From: Pseudomonas sp. BN102
GTDB taxonomy: Bacteria; Pseudomonadota; Gammaproteobacteria; Pseudomonadales; Pseudomonadaceae
Reading direction: 5' to 3'
Length of the DNA stretch: 59,159 nt
NCBI RefSeq assembly: GCF_029871245.1
Contig: NZ_SSON01000031.1
Location: 1-59,159 of the forward strand
Shown: positions 17,108-25,577 of the stretch, in pieces
Layout of the letters: each line of letters starts with the position of its first letter
Numbering within the stretch: position 1 is the stretch's first letter
Notes under the pieces: model-generated
Database searches by the model: none
The model's input: only the letters and a program-made list of their open reading frames with translations
Told to the model about the DNA's origin: nothing
Program-made: the position numbers and the translations under genes

Positions 17108-17219
17108 CACAGTCACCGTGGCCGGACCAGCCCGCCGCAGGGGAATGGCGACGGGCCGGGTTCGGCGGTATTACAGGAAAAAGCGCGGAAGGCGCGGCAG
17201 GTAGCCGCGCCCGCCGTTA

Positions 17220-18893
17220 TTACGGTTTCACCACCAGGCCGACGCCACGGCCACGGGGGTCGGACGCGGTTTCCAGGGCCTTGCCGTCGACGCGGATGGC
17301 CTGGATGTCGCCTAGGTTCCAGCCCTGGTCTTCCAGGGTGTAACCCATGGCTTTCAGTTCGTCGGCGACCTTGCCGGCGAGCGGCGCGTAGGCGTCGTAG
17401 TAGATAGTGTCCTTGGGCAGCAGCTGATGGTGCACGCGCTGCGCGGCTACGGCTTTCGCCAGCGGCAGGTGGAAGTCGTAGACGTTGTTCAGGACCTGGA
17501 AGATCGAGGTGAAGATCCGCGAACCGCCGGGAGTGCCGAGCACCAGGCTGACCTTGCCGTCACGGGTGACGATGCTCGGGCTCATGGAGGAGAGCATGCG
17601 CTTGCCCGGCTCGATGGCGTTGGCGTCGCTGCCGACCACGCCGAAGGCGTTGGCCACGCCCGGCTTGGCGCTGAAGTCGTCCATCTCGTCGTTGAGCAGG
17701 AAGCCGGCGCCCTTGACCACCACGCCGCTGCCGAAGTCCCAATTGAGGGTGTAGGTGTTGCTCACGGCGTTGCCGTCGGCGTCGACGACGGAGAAGTGGG
17801 TGGTCTGGTGCGGCTCCAGGCCGGGGCGAACCTTCTCAGTGGGGGAGATGGCAGTCGGGTTGACCTCGGCGGCGCGCGTTTTGATGTAACCAGGGTCGGT
17901 CAGCTTGGCCTCCGGCACCTTGGAGAAGTCCGGGTCGCCCAGGTAGTCGGCGCGGTCGGCGAACACGCGCTTCTCGATCTCGGCCAGCAGGTGGATGTAG
18001 CGCGCGGAGTTCAGCTCCACACCCTTGAAGTCGGCGGCGCGGGCTTCCTTGATGCCGATCAGCTGGGCCAGGGCGATGCCGCCGGAGCTGGGCAGCGGGG
18101 CGGTGTAGAGGGTATTGCCCTGCCAGTCGATGCGCATCGGCTCGCGCCATTTGACGCGGTAGTCGTTGAGGTCTTCCTGGCTGATCAGGCCACCGTCCCG
18201 CTGCATCTGCGCCACCAACAGCTTGGCGGTCTCGCCCTTGTAGAACTCGTCCGGGCCCTTGGCGGCGATGCGCTCCAGGGTCTTGGCCAGTTCCGGCTGG
18301 GTGAAGGTCTCGCCGGCCTTCATGGTGCCGAAGTAGTCGCCGAAGTTGGTCTTGCCGTTGAACAGGGCAATGGCGTCCTGGCGGTACTGAAACTGCTTGT
18401 CGGCAATCTTGAAGCCTTTCTGCGCATAACCGATGGCCGGGGTGACCAGCTCGCTCCAGGGCAGCTTGCCGAAGCGCTTGTGCGCCTCCCACAGGCCCAT
18501 CACGGTGCCGGGCACGCCGGCGGCCTTGGCGCCGATCAGGCTGAGGTTCTCGATGACCTCGCCCTTGTCATCCTGGTACATGGTCTTGCTGGCGGCCTTG
18601 GGGGCGATTTCCCGGTAGTCGAGGAAGTACGGCTTGCCGTCCATGTACAGGGTCATGAAGCCGCCACCGCCGATGTTGCCGGCTTCGGGGTAGGTCACGG
18701 CCAGGGTGAAGGCGGTGGCGACCGCGGCATCCACCGCGTTGCCGCCGGCCTTGAGCACCTGGGCGGCGACCTTGGCGCCATATTCGTCAGGCGCGGCGAC
18801 GGCGCCGCCTTCCAGCGTGGCGGCGAAGACGGATGAGCTGGCTGCAGCGATGGCGACACTGAGGGTCAGTGTCCGGAATTGGACCAGACGCAT
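17220..18893 (-). CDS. ggt: Gamma-glutamyltranspeptidase
   Basis: A 557-residue periplasmic enzyme that removes the gamma-glutamyl group from glutathione and related peptides. It has a signal peptide with cleavage near VFA-ATLE. The self-cleavage site and catalytic threonine are in HQTTHFSVVD (Thr364), which divides it into large and small subunits. The substrate loops LSSMSPSIV and GTPGGSRIF match the E. coli enzyme. It follows aatP after 79 bases and precedes aauSR, so released glutamate would feed the adjacent AatJQMP transporter. An A-rich Crc-type motif lies just before the start. Confidence 0.96.
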   Translation of the reverse strand: MRLVQFRTLTLSVAIAAASSSVFAATLEGGAVAAPDEYGAKVAAQVLKAGGNAVDAAVATAFTLAVTYPEAGNIGGGGFMTLYMDGKPYFLDYREIAPKAASKTMYQDDKGEVIENLSLIGAKAAGVPGTVMGLWEAHKRFGKLPWSELVTPAIGYAQKGFKIADKQFQYRQDAIALFNGKTNFGDYFGTMKAGETFTQPELAKTLERIAAKGPDEFYKGETAKLLVAQMQRDGGLISQEDLNDYRVKWREPMRIDWQGNTLYTAPLPSSGGIALAQLIGIKEARAADFKGVELNSARYIHLLAEIEKRVFADRADYLGDPDFSKVPEAKLTDPGYIKTRAAEVNPTAISPTEKVRPGLEPHQTTHFSVVDADGNAVSNTYTLNWDFGSGVVVKGAGFLLNDEMDDFSAKPGVANAFGVVGSDANAIEPGKRMLSSMSPSIVTRDGKVSLVLGTPGGSRIFTSIFQVLNNVYDFHLPLAKAVAAQRVHHQLLPKDTIYYDAYAPLAGKVADELKAMGYTLEDQGWNLGDIQAIRVDGKALETASDPRGRGVGLVVKP

Positions 18894-18906
18894 GGAATAT
18901 CCCTAT

Positions 18907-18914
18907 TTGTTGTT
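18907..18914 (-). promoter_or_regulatory. Candidate Hfq/Crc motif before ggt
   Basis: On the minus strand AACAACAA fits the AAnAAnAA catabolite-activity motif bound by Hfq with Crc. It lies 13-20 bases upstream of the ggt start codon, a position where binding would block ribosomes. Confidence 0.55.
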
Positions 18915-18936
18915 GTGGGTCAGGTGAGGCGGCCGG

Positions 18937-18958
18937 CCCCGCGCCCGTCAGCGCGGGG
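18937..18958 (-). terminator. Intercistronic hairpin between aatP and ggt
   Basis: CCCCGCGC and GCGCGGGG form a perfect 8-bp stem with loop CCGTCA-type 6 bases. There is no T-run, so it may be an mRNA-stability or partial-attenuation element rather than a full terminator. Confidence 0.55.
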
Positions 18959-18972
18959 GCGGCAGGGGTGCA

Positions 18973-19707
18973 TCAGTGTTGCAGGATCTTGGCGAGGAAC
19001 TGTTGGGCGCGGTCGGAGCGGGCGTTGACGTCGCCGAAGAACTCGTCCTTGGCGCAGTCTTCGACGATCTGCCCGCGGTCCATGAAGATCACCCGGTCGG
19101 CGACCTTGCGCGCGAAGCCCATCTCGTGGGTCACGCACATCATGGTCATGCCTTCCTGGGCCAGCTCGACCATCACGTCGAGCACTTCGTTGACCATCTC
19201 CGGGTCGAGCGCCGAGGTCGGTTCGTCGAACAGCATCACCACCGGGTCCATGGCCAGGGCACGAGCGATGGCCACGCGCTGCTGCTGGCCGCCGGAGAGC
19301 TGGCCGGGGTGCTTGTGGGCATGGGCCTTGAGGCCGACGCGGTCGAGCAGCTTGAGGCCCTTGTCGACGGCCTCATCCTTGTTGCGGCCGAGCACCTTGG
19401 TCTGGGCGATGGTGAGGTTCTCGGTGATCGACAGGTGCGGGAACAGCTCGAAGTGCTGGAACACCATGCCGACGCGCGAACGCAGCTTGGGCAGGTTGGT
19501 GGCCTTGTCTGCGATCGAGGTGCCGTCGACCACGATGTCGCCCTTCTGGAAGGGTTCCAGGGCGTTGACGCACTTGATCAGGGTGGACTTGCCCGAGCCG
19601 GACGGGCCGCACACCACCACCACTTCACCTTTCTTCACCTCGGTGCTGCAGTCGGTCAGCACCTGGTAGTCCCCGTAAAACTTGTTGACGTTCTTGATGG
19701 AAATCAT
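18973..19707 (-). CDS. aatP: Acidic amino acid ABC transporter ATPase AatP
   Basis: A 244-residue cytoplasmic ATPase of the polar amino acid (GltL/GlnQ) type. It has Walker [11 protein letters not shown]-loop region VFQHFELF, signature [15 protein letters not shown], Walker [15 protein letters not shown] and H-loop VTHEMGF. It powers uptake of glutamate and aspartate with AatQ, AatM and AatJ. ATG 19707 overlaps the aatM stop by four bases. The open frame upstream of this ATG is not used, because homologues begin at MISI. Confidence 0.95.
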   Translation of the reverse strand: MISIKNVNKFYGDYQVLTDCSTEVKKGEVVVVCGPSGSGKSTLIKCVNALEPFQKGDIVVDGTSIADKATNLPKLRSRVGMVFQHFELFPHLSITENLTIAQTKVLGRNKDEAVDKGLKLLDRVGLKAHAHKHPGQLSGGQQQRVAIARALAMDPVVMLFDEPTSALDPEMVNEVLDVMVELAQEGMTMMCVTHEMGFARKVADRVIFMDRGQIVEDCAKDEFFGDVNARSDRAQQFLAKILQH

Positions 19708-20369
19708 ACGACTAACCTTTTCTGCAGGAGTTTGACCAGCTGGGAGGCGGCGAAGCTGACGGTGAAATAGACCAGGCCGGCGAAGATCAGGAATTCGTGG
19801 GGCTGACCGATGATGTCGCCACGGGAACGGGCGGCGTTGAGGAAGTCCATCAGGCCAACGGTGTAAACCAGGGAAGTGTCCTGGAACAGGATGATGCTCT
19901 GCTGCAGCAGCAGCGGGGTCATCTTGCGGAAGGCCTGGGGCAGAATGATCAGGCGCATGCACTGGCCGTAGCTCATGCCCAGTGCCTGCGCCGCGCCCAT
20001 CTGGCCCTTGGGGATGGCTTGAATGCCGGCGCGGACGATTTCGCAGAAATACGCCGCCTCGAACATCATGAAAGCCACCAGGCAGGAGGTGAAGGCACCT
20101 ACCGGCGTGTCTTCGCCAGTGATCGCGCGGAGCAGGAAGGGCACCGCGAAGTAGAACCAGGTGATCACCAGCAGCAGTGGGATGGAGCGGAAGTAGTTGA
20201 CGTACAGCCCGGCAATCTTCGACAGCATCGGGCTGTGCGACAGGCGCATGAGAGCCAGCAGGGTGCCCAGGGCCACGCCGCCGAACACGCCCAGCAGCAT
20301 CAGCTTGAGGGTCATCAGCAGGCCGTCGGCGAGGCCCGGCAGAGCCGGAATGATCGCGCTGAAATCCAT
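19704..20369 (-). CDS. aatM: Acidic amino acid ABC permease AatM
   Basis: A 221-residue inner-membrane permease of the HisM/GltK group with about five helices. The conserved EAA loop is visible as [22 protein letters not shown], quoted to mark residues 110-131. It pairs with AatQ to form the channel. The RBS GGGGG sits five bases before ATG 20369, which I prefer to GTG 20372. The start overlaps the aatQ stop by one base. Confidence 0.94.
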   Translation of the reverse strand: MDFSAIIPALPGLADGLLMTLKLMLLGVFGGVALGTLLALMRLSHSPMLSKIAGLYVNYFRSIPLLLVITWFYFAVPFLLRAITGEDTPVGAFTSCLVAFMMFEAAYFCEIVRAGIQAIPKGQMGAAQALGMSYGQCMRLIILPQAFRKMTPLLLQQSIILFQDTSLVYTVGLMDFLNAARSRGDIIGQPHEFLIFAGLVYFTVSFAASQLVKLLQKRLVV

Positions 20370-21115
20370 CACTTACCCCCTACGGAAATCAGGCCGGGCA
20401 CCGCCACCTTCTGCTCTACCAGGCGCATGAGCAGCATCAGGCTCATGTTCAGGGTGAAGTAGATCAGGGTGGCCAGGGTGAAGGCCTCGAACAGGTTGGC
20501 GGAGAACTCGGCGGTCTGCTTGGTCTGGGCCAGCAGCTCCATCAAGCCGATCAGGGAGGCCACCGAGGAGTTCTTGAAGATGTTGAGGAACTCGCTGGTG
20601 AGCGGCGGAATGATGATGCGAAAGGCCTGGGGCAGCAGCACGTAGCGGTAGATCTGCGGCAGGCGGAAGCCCATGGCGCGGGCCGCGCCGAGCTGGCCCT
20701 TGGGCAGTGCCTGGATGCCGGTGCGCACCTGCTCGCAGACGCGGGCGGCGGTGAACAGGCCGAGGCAGACCACCACACTCAGGTACGCAGAGGTGGCCGG
20801 GTTGAGGTCCTGTTTGAACCAGAGTTCCAGCGGCTCGGGCAACAGGTCTGGCACCAGGAAGTACCAGAGGAACAGCTGCACCAGCAGCGGCACGTTGCGG
20901 AAGATTTCCACGTAGACGGTGGCGAAGCCGGAGACCCAGCGGTTCGGTACGGTGCGCATCACGCCGAGCAGCGCGCCCAGCAACAAGGCGATGATCCAGC
21001 CCGCGAGGGCGATGGCGATGGTCCAGCCCAGGCCGGTGACGAACCAGTCCAGGTAGATTTCGCTGCCGATCCCGGTGGACTTGAAGAACACGCCCCAGTC
21101 CCAGTTGTAATTCAT
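20369..21115 (-). CDS. aatQ: Acidic amino acid ABC permease AatQ
   Basis: A 248-residue inner-membrane permease of the GltJ type with an extended N-terminus and about five to six helices. The EAA loop is [17 protein letters not shown] (about 130-146). It is the first permease gene after aatJ, separated by 177 bases that carry strong hairpins, and is coupled to aatM. Confidence 0.94.
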   Translation of the reverse strand: MNYNWDWGVFFKSTGIGSEIYLDWFVTGLGWTIAIALAGWIIALLLGALLGVMRTVPNRWVSGFATVYVEIFRNVPLLVQLFLWYFLVPDLLPEPLELWFKQDLNPATSAYLSVVVCLGLFTAARVCEQVRTGIQALPKGQLGAARAMGFRLPQIYRYVLLPQAFRIIIPPLTSEFLNIFKNSSVASLIGLMELLAQTKQTAEFSANLFEAFTLATLIYFTLNMSLMLLMRLVEQKVAVPGLISVGGK

Positions 21116-21260
21116 CAGGGTTGTCCCCTATCAGGTCGATCGTTCTGCGGTGAAGGCAGTGGAAGGGAGAGGGCTGGGGTGAGGGAAGCCCGACTGTGCG
21201 CGGCCTCCAACACCCTCTCCCCCGGCCCCTCTCCCTGAAAGGGTGAGGGGGGAAGAGCGG

Positions 21261-21283
21261 CCCATCTCCCGGAAGGAGATGGG
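21261..21283 (-). terminator. Hairpin-rich spacer between aatJ and aatQ
   Basis: CCCATCTCC and GGAGATGGG form a perfect 9-bp stem with loop CGGAA eight bases after the aatJ stop. The rest of the gap (21155-21255) contains the repeated GAGAGGG/CCCTCTC segments of a Pseudomonas intergenic repeat. Such structures behind a binding-protein gene usually stabilise its message and reduce read-through to the permeases. Confidence 0.65.
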
Positions 21284-21292
21284 AGGGACAGG

Positions 21293-22201
21293 TCAGATTT
21301 CTTCAGCCGACTTGTCGGTGGGGTTGGCCACCAGCTTCTTCAGCTCTTCGCTCATGGGGAAGTTCAGGTTCAGGCCCTTGGGCGGGATGGGCTGGGTGAA
21401 CCACTTGTCGTAGATGCCGTTGATTTCGCCGGAGGCGTAGGTGGCGGCAATGGCCTTGTCGACCACTTGCTTGAAGGCTTCGTCGTCCTTGCGAACCATG
21501 CAGCCGTAGACTTCGAAGGACTGCGGCTTGCCGGTCACGACCCAGTCATCCGGCTTCTTGGCCTTGGCCATTTCGCCGTAGAGCAGGGCGTCGTCCATCA
21601 TGAAGGCCACGGCGCGGCCGGATTCGAGCATCAGGAAGGACTCGCCGTGGTCCTTGGCCGAGATGATGTTCATGCCCATCTGCTTCTCGGCGTTCATCGA
21701 CTTGAGCAGGCGTTCGGAGGTGGTGCCGGCGGTGGTCACCACGTTCTTGCCCTTCAGGTCGTCGAATTCGTTGATGCCGGCGGATTTCTTCGACAGCAGG
21801 CGGGTACCAACTTCGAAGATGCCCACCGAGAAGCCAACCTGCTTCTGGCGCTCCAGGTTGTTGGTGGTCGAACCGCACTCCAGGTCCACGGTGCCGTTCT
21901 GCACCAGCGGGATACGGGTCTGGGAGGTGACCAGGTTGTAACGGACTTTCAGCTCCGGCATGCCCAGTTCCTGCTTGATGGCCTCGACCACTTTCAGCTG
22001 GATGTCATGGGAGTAGCCGACGGGCTTGCCCGGCTCGGTGCCGAGGTAGGAGAAGGGGATGGAGGCGTCACGGTGACCGAGGGTGATGGTGCCGGTTTCC
22101 TTGATCTTCTTCAGGGTACCGGTCAGCTCGGCGGCGAAGGCCGGAGCGGAAATCAGGGTTGCTGCGATAGCGGCGGCCAGAACCTTGGGGAGCATACGCA
22201 T
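21293..22201 (-). CDS. aatJ: Glutamate/aspartate periplasmic binding protein AatJ
   Basis: A 302-residue solute-binding protein of the GltI family. It has a signal peptide (MRMLPKVLAAAIAATLISAP, cleavage after AFA) and mature segments GTITLGHRDASIPFSYL, GSTTNNLER and DDALLYGEMA typical of family 3 acidic amino acid binders. ATG 22201 is supported by GAGGA eight bases upstream; the frame is open to 22291, but that part includes the sigma-54 promoter. It is the first gene of the aatJQMP-ggt-aauSR series, and is probably activated by AauR and repressed by Crc/Hfq. Confidence 0.95.
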   Translation of the reverse strand: MRMLPKVLAAAIAATLISAPAFAAELTGTLKKIKETGTITLGHRDASIPFSYLGTEPGKPVGYSHDIQLKVVEAIKQELGMPELKVRYNLVTSQTRIPLVQNGTVDLECGSTTNNLERQKQVGFSVGIFEVGTRLLSKKSAGINEFDDLKGKNVVTTAGTTSERLLKSMNAEKQMGMNIISAKDHGESFLMLESGRAVAFMMDDALLYGEMAKAKKPDDWVVTGKPQSFEVYGCMVRKDDEAFKQVVDKAIAATYASGEINGIYDKWFTQPIPPKGLNLNFPMSEELKKLVANPTDKSAEEI

Positions 22202-22223
22202 GAACTTCAGTCCTCGACGATGT

Positions 22224-22231
22224 TTGTTGTT
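22224..22231 (-). promoter_or_regulatory. Candidate Hfq/Crc motif before aatJ
   Basis: AACAACAA on the minus strand matches AAnAAnAA and sits just upstream of the aatJ ribosome site. The same octamer occurs before ggt. Confidence 0.6.
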
Positions 22232-22275
22232 ATCGGCGCGAGCGGGATATTCGCGTCCGTCGGGGATCTGTATTC

Positions 22276-22290
22276 GCAGGATGCGTGCCA
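22276..22290 (-). promoter_or_regulatory. Sigma-54 promoter of aatJ
   Basis: The minus strand reads TGGCACGCATCCTGC, with GG and GC separated by exactly ten bases. It matches the -24/-12 consensus (TGGCACG-N4-TTGC) except one base. Transcription would begin about 12 bases downstream, leaving a leader of about 60 bases that contains the A-rich motif and RBS. Confidence 0.82.
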
Positions 22291-22406
22291 TCTGTATGGT
22301 GTCTTTGTTATTTCGTTAAGTTATTGAATGTAAAGAATTTATTTTTATTTTCCGAAGTGCCTTGAACCAAGGTTGTCCGGGCTTCCGAATATCTCACCGG
22401 AATTCG

Positions 22407-22420
22407 TTCGGATTTCCGAA
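22407..22420. promoter_or_regulatory. AauR-type upstream activating site
   Basis: TTCGG-ATTT-CCGAA is perfect for the inverted repeat TTCGG-N4-CCGAA that I recall as the AauR site of P. putida. The symmetry extends to 8-bp arms (22404-22423). It lies about 120 bases upstream of the sigma-54 promoter. A second, one-mismatch copy (TCCGG-GCTT-CCGAA) is at 22376-22389. Confidence 0.8.
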
Positions 22421-22423
22421 CGA

Positions 22424-22940
22424 GATTCGAGCGACCCGAATCCAGTCAGGCCGTCCGCCCGGCGCCAGCCTGCCGCCCTTCGTCGTTCCACCGGCCCGGC
22501 CAGGTGGACAGCACTGTGGCGCTCGACTAGCCCTAAATATGCAGCGTCGATGAGCAGGACGCTCGCGAGCAGGTGTAGCTCGCAGTACCTGAGCCGGGTG
22601 TCGCTCCTCGTCATCGGAACGGTGAGGAGGTTGATAAGCTCGGATCGGTGGATCTGACCGCCAGGGTTGGCATGCCGGCGCGAGACTCCCCCCTGACCCC
22701 TCCATCATCTCCCCTTGTCCCTGGTGGGCCTTCGCCCTGAAGGCCGGCGCCAGGGCTGTCCGTGAAGCCTTGCTGGTGCGTCTGGCCGTTTGCCAGGGCG
22801 CGCGCCTGGCGTGGCACTGCCCGGCGGGTGTCCCGGTCGATTTCTCCTCCTGTGCACCAGCGGGCAGCGACGCTTCGTCACGCCCGGCGCAAATGCCGTC
22901 CGGGCCCCGCGTAGTTCGTCATATGCAAGGGAGAAGAACC
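22424..22940. other. Gene-free stretch upstream of the chitosanase gene
   Basis: I see no credible coding region here on either strand. The open frames have poor composition and no RBS. The left end belongs to the aatJ control region. Near the right end AGGGAGAAG serves the chitosanase start. A promoter for the plus-strand accessory cluster is presumably inside but is not recognisable by eye. Confidence 0.6.
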
Positions 22941-23873
22941 ATGCTGACGCCGATGCAGAAGAGAACCGCCCAGGCCATCGTCAATATCTTCGAAACCAGC
23001 AGCGTCCTGGGGGACTACGGCAGCGTCACGCTGATCAAGGGTGATCCCGGCCACCTGACGTTCGGCCGATCGCAGACCACGCTGGCCTCGGGCAACCTGC
23101 ATGAGCTGATCCAGCGCTACTGCAATAACCCGGGCGCGCGATTCGGCCATCGCCTCGCCGAATATCTCGATCGGGTCGGCGCCCGCGACCTGACGCTCGA
23201 TCACGACCGGCACCTGCACAACATCCTGCGCGCGAGTGCCGATGACGCGGTGATGCGCGAGACCCAGGACCTGTTCTTCGACCAGGTCTACTGGCAACGC
23301 GCCGAGAATGCCGCCGAAGAGCTGCACATCACGACGCCGCTGGGACTGGCGGTCGTCTATGACAGCACGGTCCACGGCTCCTGGGGACGTATCCGCGACC
23401 GAGTCCTGGCGGACAGGGGCAGTCTGGAGGCGGTAGGTGAGCAGGAGTGGATCAAGGCCTACGTTGAGGCCCGTGAGGATTGGCTCGCCAACCACGACAA
23501 CCGGGTGCTGCACGCCACGGTCTATCGGACGCAGGCCTTCAGCAGGCTGATCGAACTCGGCCACTGGGGGCTGGACCTGCCGCTGGTGGTACGTGGCCTG
23601 GAAATCTCCATGGCGACCCTGAACGCGACGCCACCGGGCTGCTATGACGGGCCGCAGCCAGGCAGCCGCCCCCTGGCGTTGCAGACGCCGATGGCGCGTG
23701 GCTTGGACGTGCGCCTGGTGCAGCTCGGCCTGTCCGCCCATGGCGCGGACATCAAGGCGGATGGCCTGTTCGGGCAGACCAGCGCCGCGCGGCTCAAGGA
23801 CTACCAGAACGCCAAGGGGCTGCCAGCGACCGGTGTCGCGGACGCGGCGCTGATCGTGCAGCTGGTGGCCTGA
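22941..23873 (+). CDS. GH46 chitosanase-like enzyme with peptidoglycan-binding domain
   Basis: A 310-residue protein. Residues 10-230 look like family 46 chitosanase, with the expected acid/base pair Glu18 (IFETSS) and Asp35 (KGDPGHLTFG), 17 residues apart as in the family, then GRSQTTL. Residues about 245-308 form a PG_binding_1 domain (LVQLGLSAHG, KADGLFGQTSAARLKDYQ). It would cleave glucosamine-containing glycans such as chitosan, or possibly peptidoglycan. No signal peptide is visible from ATG 22941, which has a good RBS; the open upstream extension (to 22770) does not create one. It heads a three-gene plus-strand cluster with a lipase-like protein. Confidence 0.82.
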   Translation: MLTPMQKRTAQAIVNIFETSSVLGDYGSVTLIKGDPGHLTFGRSQTTLASGNLHELIQRYCNNPGARFGHRLAEYLDRVGARDLTLDHDRHLHNILRASADDAVMRETQDLFFDQVYWQRAENAAEELHITTPLGLAVVYDSTVHGSWGRIRDRVLADRGSLEAVGEQEWIKAYVEAREDWLANHDNRVLHATVYRTQAFSRLIELGHWGLDLPLVVRGLEISMATLNATPPGCYDGPQPGSRPLALQTPMARGLDVRLVQLGLSAHGADIKADGLFGQTSAARLKDYQNAKGLPATGVADAALIVQLVA

Positions 23874-23940
23874 CGCCCGACCGCCGCAGGCCTCCGCCCG
23901 GGGGCCGCGGCCCACTGACCCGCCAGCAAGGAGCGCCAGC

Positions 23941-25515
23941 ATGCCTGCCTCTAACCTGCACCCTTACCACCCGATCATCTATGTGCGCGGCTTTGCCGCG
24001 ACTTCCGGCGAGATCGACGACGCCGTCTCCGACCCCTACATGGGCTTCAACCTCGGCTCTACGCGTGCGCGCAGGGGCTGGACCGGGGAGACCCAGCGTT
24101 ACTTCTTCGAATCGCCGCTGGTGCGTCTGATGGGCGAATACCAGTACGACGACCTGTTCGACGATGGCCTGGAGAAACTCGATGGCGCCGATGCGCAGAT
24201 TCCTTACCGCTGCGTGGTCATCTACCGCTACTACGACGAGGCCTCTGAGGTATTCGGCTCCGGTAATACGCCGCCGATCGAGCACTTCGCCAGGGGGCTC
24301 GGTGCCCTGATCCTCAAGCTCAAGCAGAAGGTACTGGCCAATCCCGCCAATGGCATCACTGCCGCCGATTTCCGGGTGCACCTGGTCGCCCATTCCATGG
24401 GCGGCCTGATCTGCCGTGCCTTTCTGCAGAACAGCGGGTTCGGTACCGCCGAAGCTCGCACGGCGGTGGACAAGCTCTTCACCTATGCCACCCCGCACAA
24501 CGGCATCGACATGCGCATCGTGCGCAATGTGCCGGGTTGGCTGACCTTCGGGGACGTCGACAACTTCAACCGCGAGCGGATGGCGGGTTACCTGGGCCTG
24601 GCGAAAGGGAGCGACGACGTATCCGTGGTCCAGGGCTTCCCGCCGCAGCGGATCTTCAACCTGGTGGGAACCAATCCCAAGGACTACAAGGTCCTCGCCG
24701 GCGCGTCGGCCTGGGCGGCCGGGGATGCCAGCGACGGCCTGGTGCGCATCGCGAACGCCACCACCCACGGCCCCGATGCCGATGGCAAGGACCTTTGTTC
24801 GCCGCGGGCATTTGTCCATCGCAGCCACTCCGGCTACTACGGCATCGTCAATTCGGAAGAGGGCTACCAGAACCTCACCCGCTTCCTGTTCGGCAAGTTG
24901 CGGGTCGACGGCGTGCTGGATATCGACGACATCACCCTGCCTGTCGAAGTCCAGAAGGAGCTGGAGGCCGGCAAGGAGGTCAAGGCGTCCTACCAGTTCG
25001 AGGTGGCCGTGAGCATCCGTGGCAGCCAATGGCAGATCACCCGCCGCGAAGTGCGCGAGAACTCGGCGATCTTCCGTTCCTTCGACCAACTGTTCCCTCG
25101 CGCTCCCGGTAACAAGCGCGCCCCGGACCGCAGCCAGAGCCCGCACCTGTTCTCCGTGTTCCTCGATCCGGAGAAGAGTGTGAAGGCCTCGGGGTCGGTC
25201 AGCTTCGCGTTCGAGTTGCGAATCCTGGTGCCGGACTACCGGGTGGATGGCGTGCTGTTCCTCGAAAGGCATTACGAAGGGGGGTACCTCCTGCATCGGC
25301 AAATTCTGGTCGAGGCCTTCCCCGATGCGAATGCAATCGGCGGCTGGAGCCTGAAGTACGGCCTCCAGGAGACCAATCCGGGCAAGCCGGGAATCGCCGC
25401 CGCCAATACCCCCCTGCCCGGCGGCTCAGGTGTGAGCTTCGACATACCCATCGAGCAGAAGGTGCGTCCGGGCGTGAAGGGCACCTTGCGCATCGAGGCG
25501 CGTCCCTGGACCTGA
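23941..25515 (+). CDS. Large lipase-like alpha/beta hydrolase
   Basis: A 524-residue protein. Residues 1-330 carry a PGAP1/lipase-like hydrolase: HPIIYVRGFA near the start, the nucleophile elbow AHSMGGL with Ser152, TYATPHNG as in triacylglycerol lipases, an acid in DASDGLVRI and a histidine in FVHRSHSGYYG. The remaining 190 residues are beta-rich (two repeated-looking sandwich segments, SYQFEVAVSIRG and SFAFELRILVPDY) and match nothing I know. There is no signal peptide or lipoprotein box. It follows the chitosanase gene by 67 bases. Acting on membrane lipids is an inference only. Confidence 0.75.
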   Translation: MPASNLHPYHPIIYVRGFAATSGEIDDAVSDPYMGFNLGSTRARRGWTGETQRYFFESPLVRLMGEYQYDDLFDDGLEKLDGADAQIPYRCVVIYRYYDEASEVFGSGNTPPIEHFARGLGALILKLKQKVLANPANGITAADFRVHLVAHSMGGLICRAFLQNSGFGTAEARTAVDKLFTYATPHNGIDMRIVRNVPGWLTFGDVDNFNRERMAGYLGLAKGSDDVSVVQGFPPQRIFNLVGTNPKDYKVLAGASAWAAGDASDGLVRIANATTHGPDADGKDLCSPRAFVHRSHSGYYGIVNSEEGYQNLTRFLFGKLRVDGVLDIDDITLPVEVQKELEAGKEVKASYQFEVAVSIRGSQWQITRREVRENSAIFRSFDQLFPRAPGNKRAPDRSQSPHLFSVFLDPEKSVKASGSVSFAFELRILVPDYRVDGVLFLERHYEGGYLLHRQILVEAFPDANAIGGWSLKYGLQETNPGKPGIAAANTPLPGGSGVSFDIPIEQKVRPGVKGTLRIEARPWT

Positions 25516-25577
25516 AGAGGGCGAGGTGTGGGCGAAGGTTTGGTCAGTCCTCGATCGAGAGGAAAGGAGTCACGAGA

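Noticed and set aside
17427-18836. Long open frame on the plus strand opposite ggt
   Set aside because: It is a mirror of ggt codon usage, rich in Val, Gly and His, with no domain. Similar mirror frames lie opposite dctD-like, GGDEF and cco genes.
22345-22817. Short open frames in the aatJ-chitosanase gap
   Set aside because: Composition is arginine/proline-rich as in out-of-frame GC-rich DNA. They overlap regulatory sites and no RBS is seen.
22770-22940. In-frame extension of the chitosanase gene upstream of ATG 22941
   Set aside because: It has no RBS, an unusual cysteine- and proline-rich translation and no signal peptide. The ATG at 22941 has a good RBS and aligns with the enzyme domain start.
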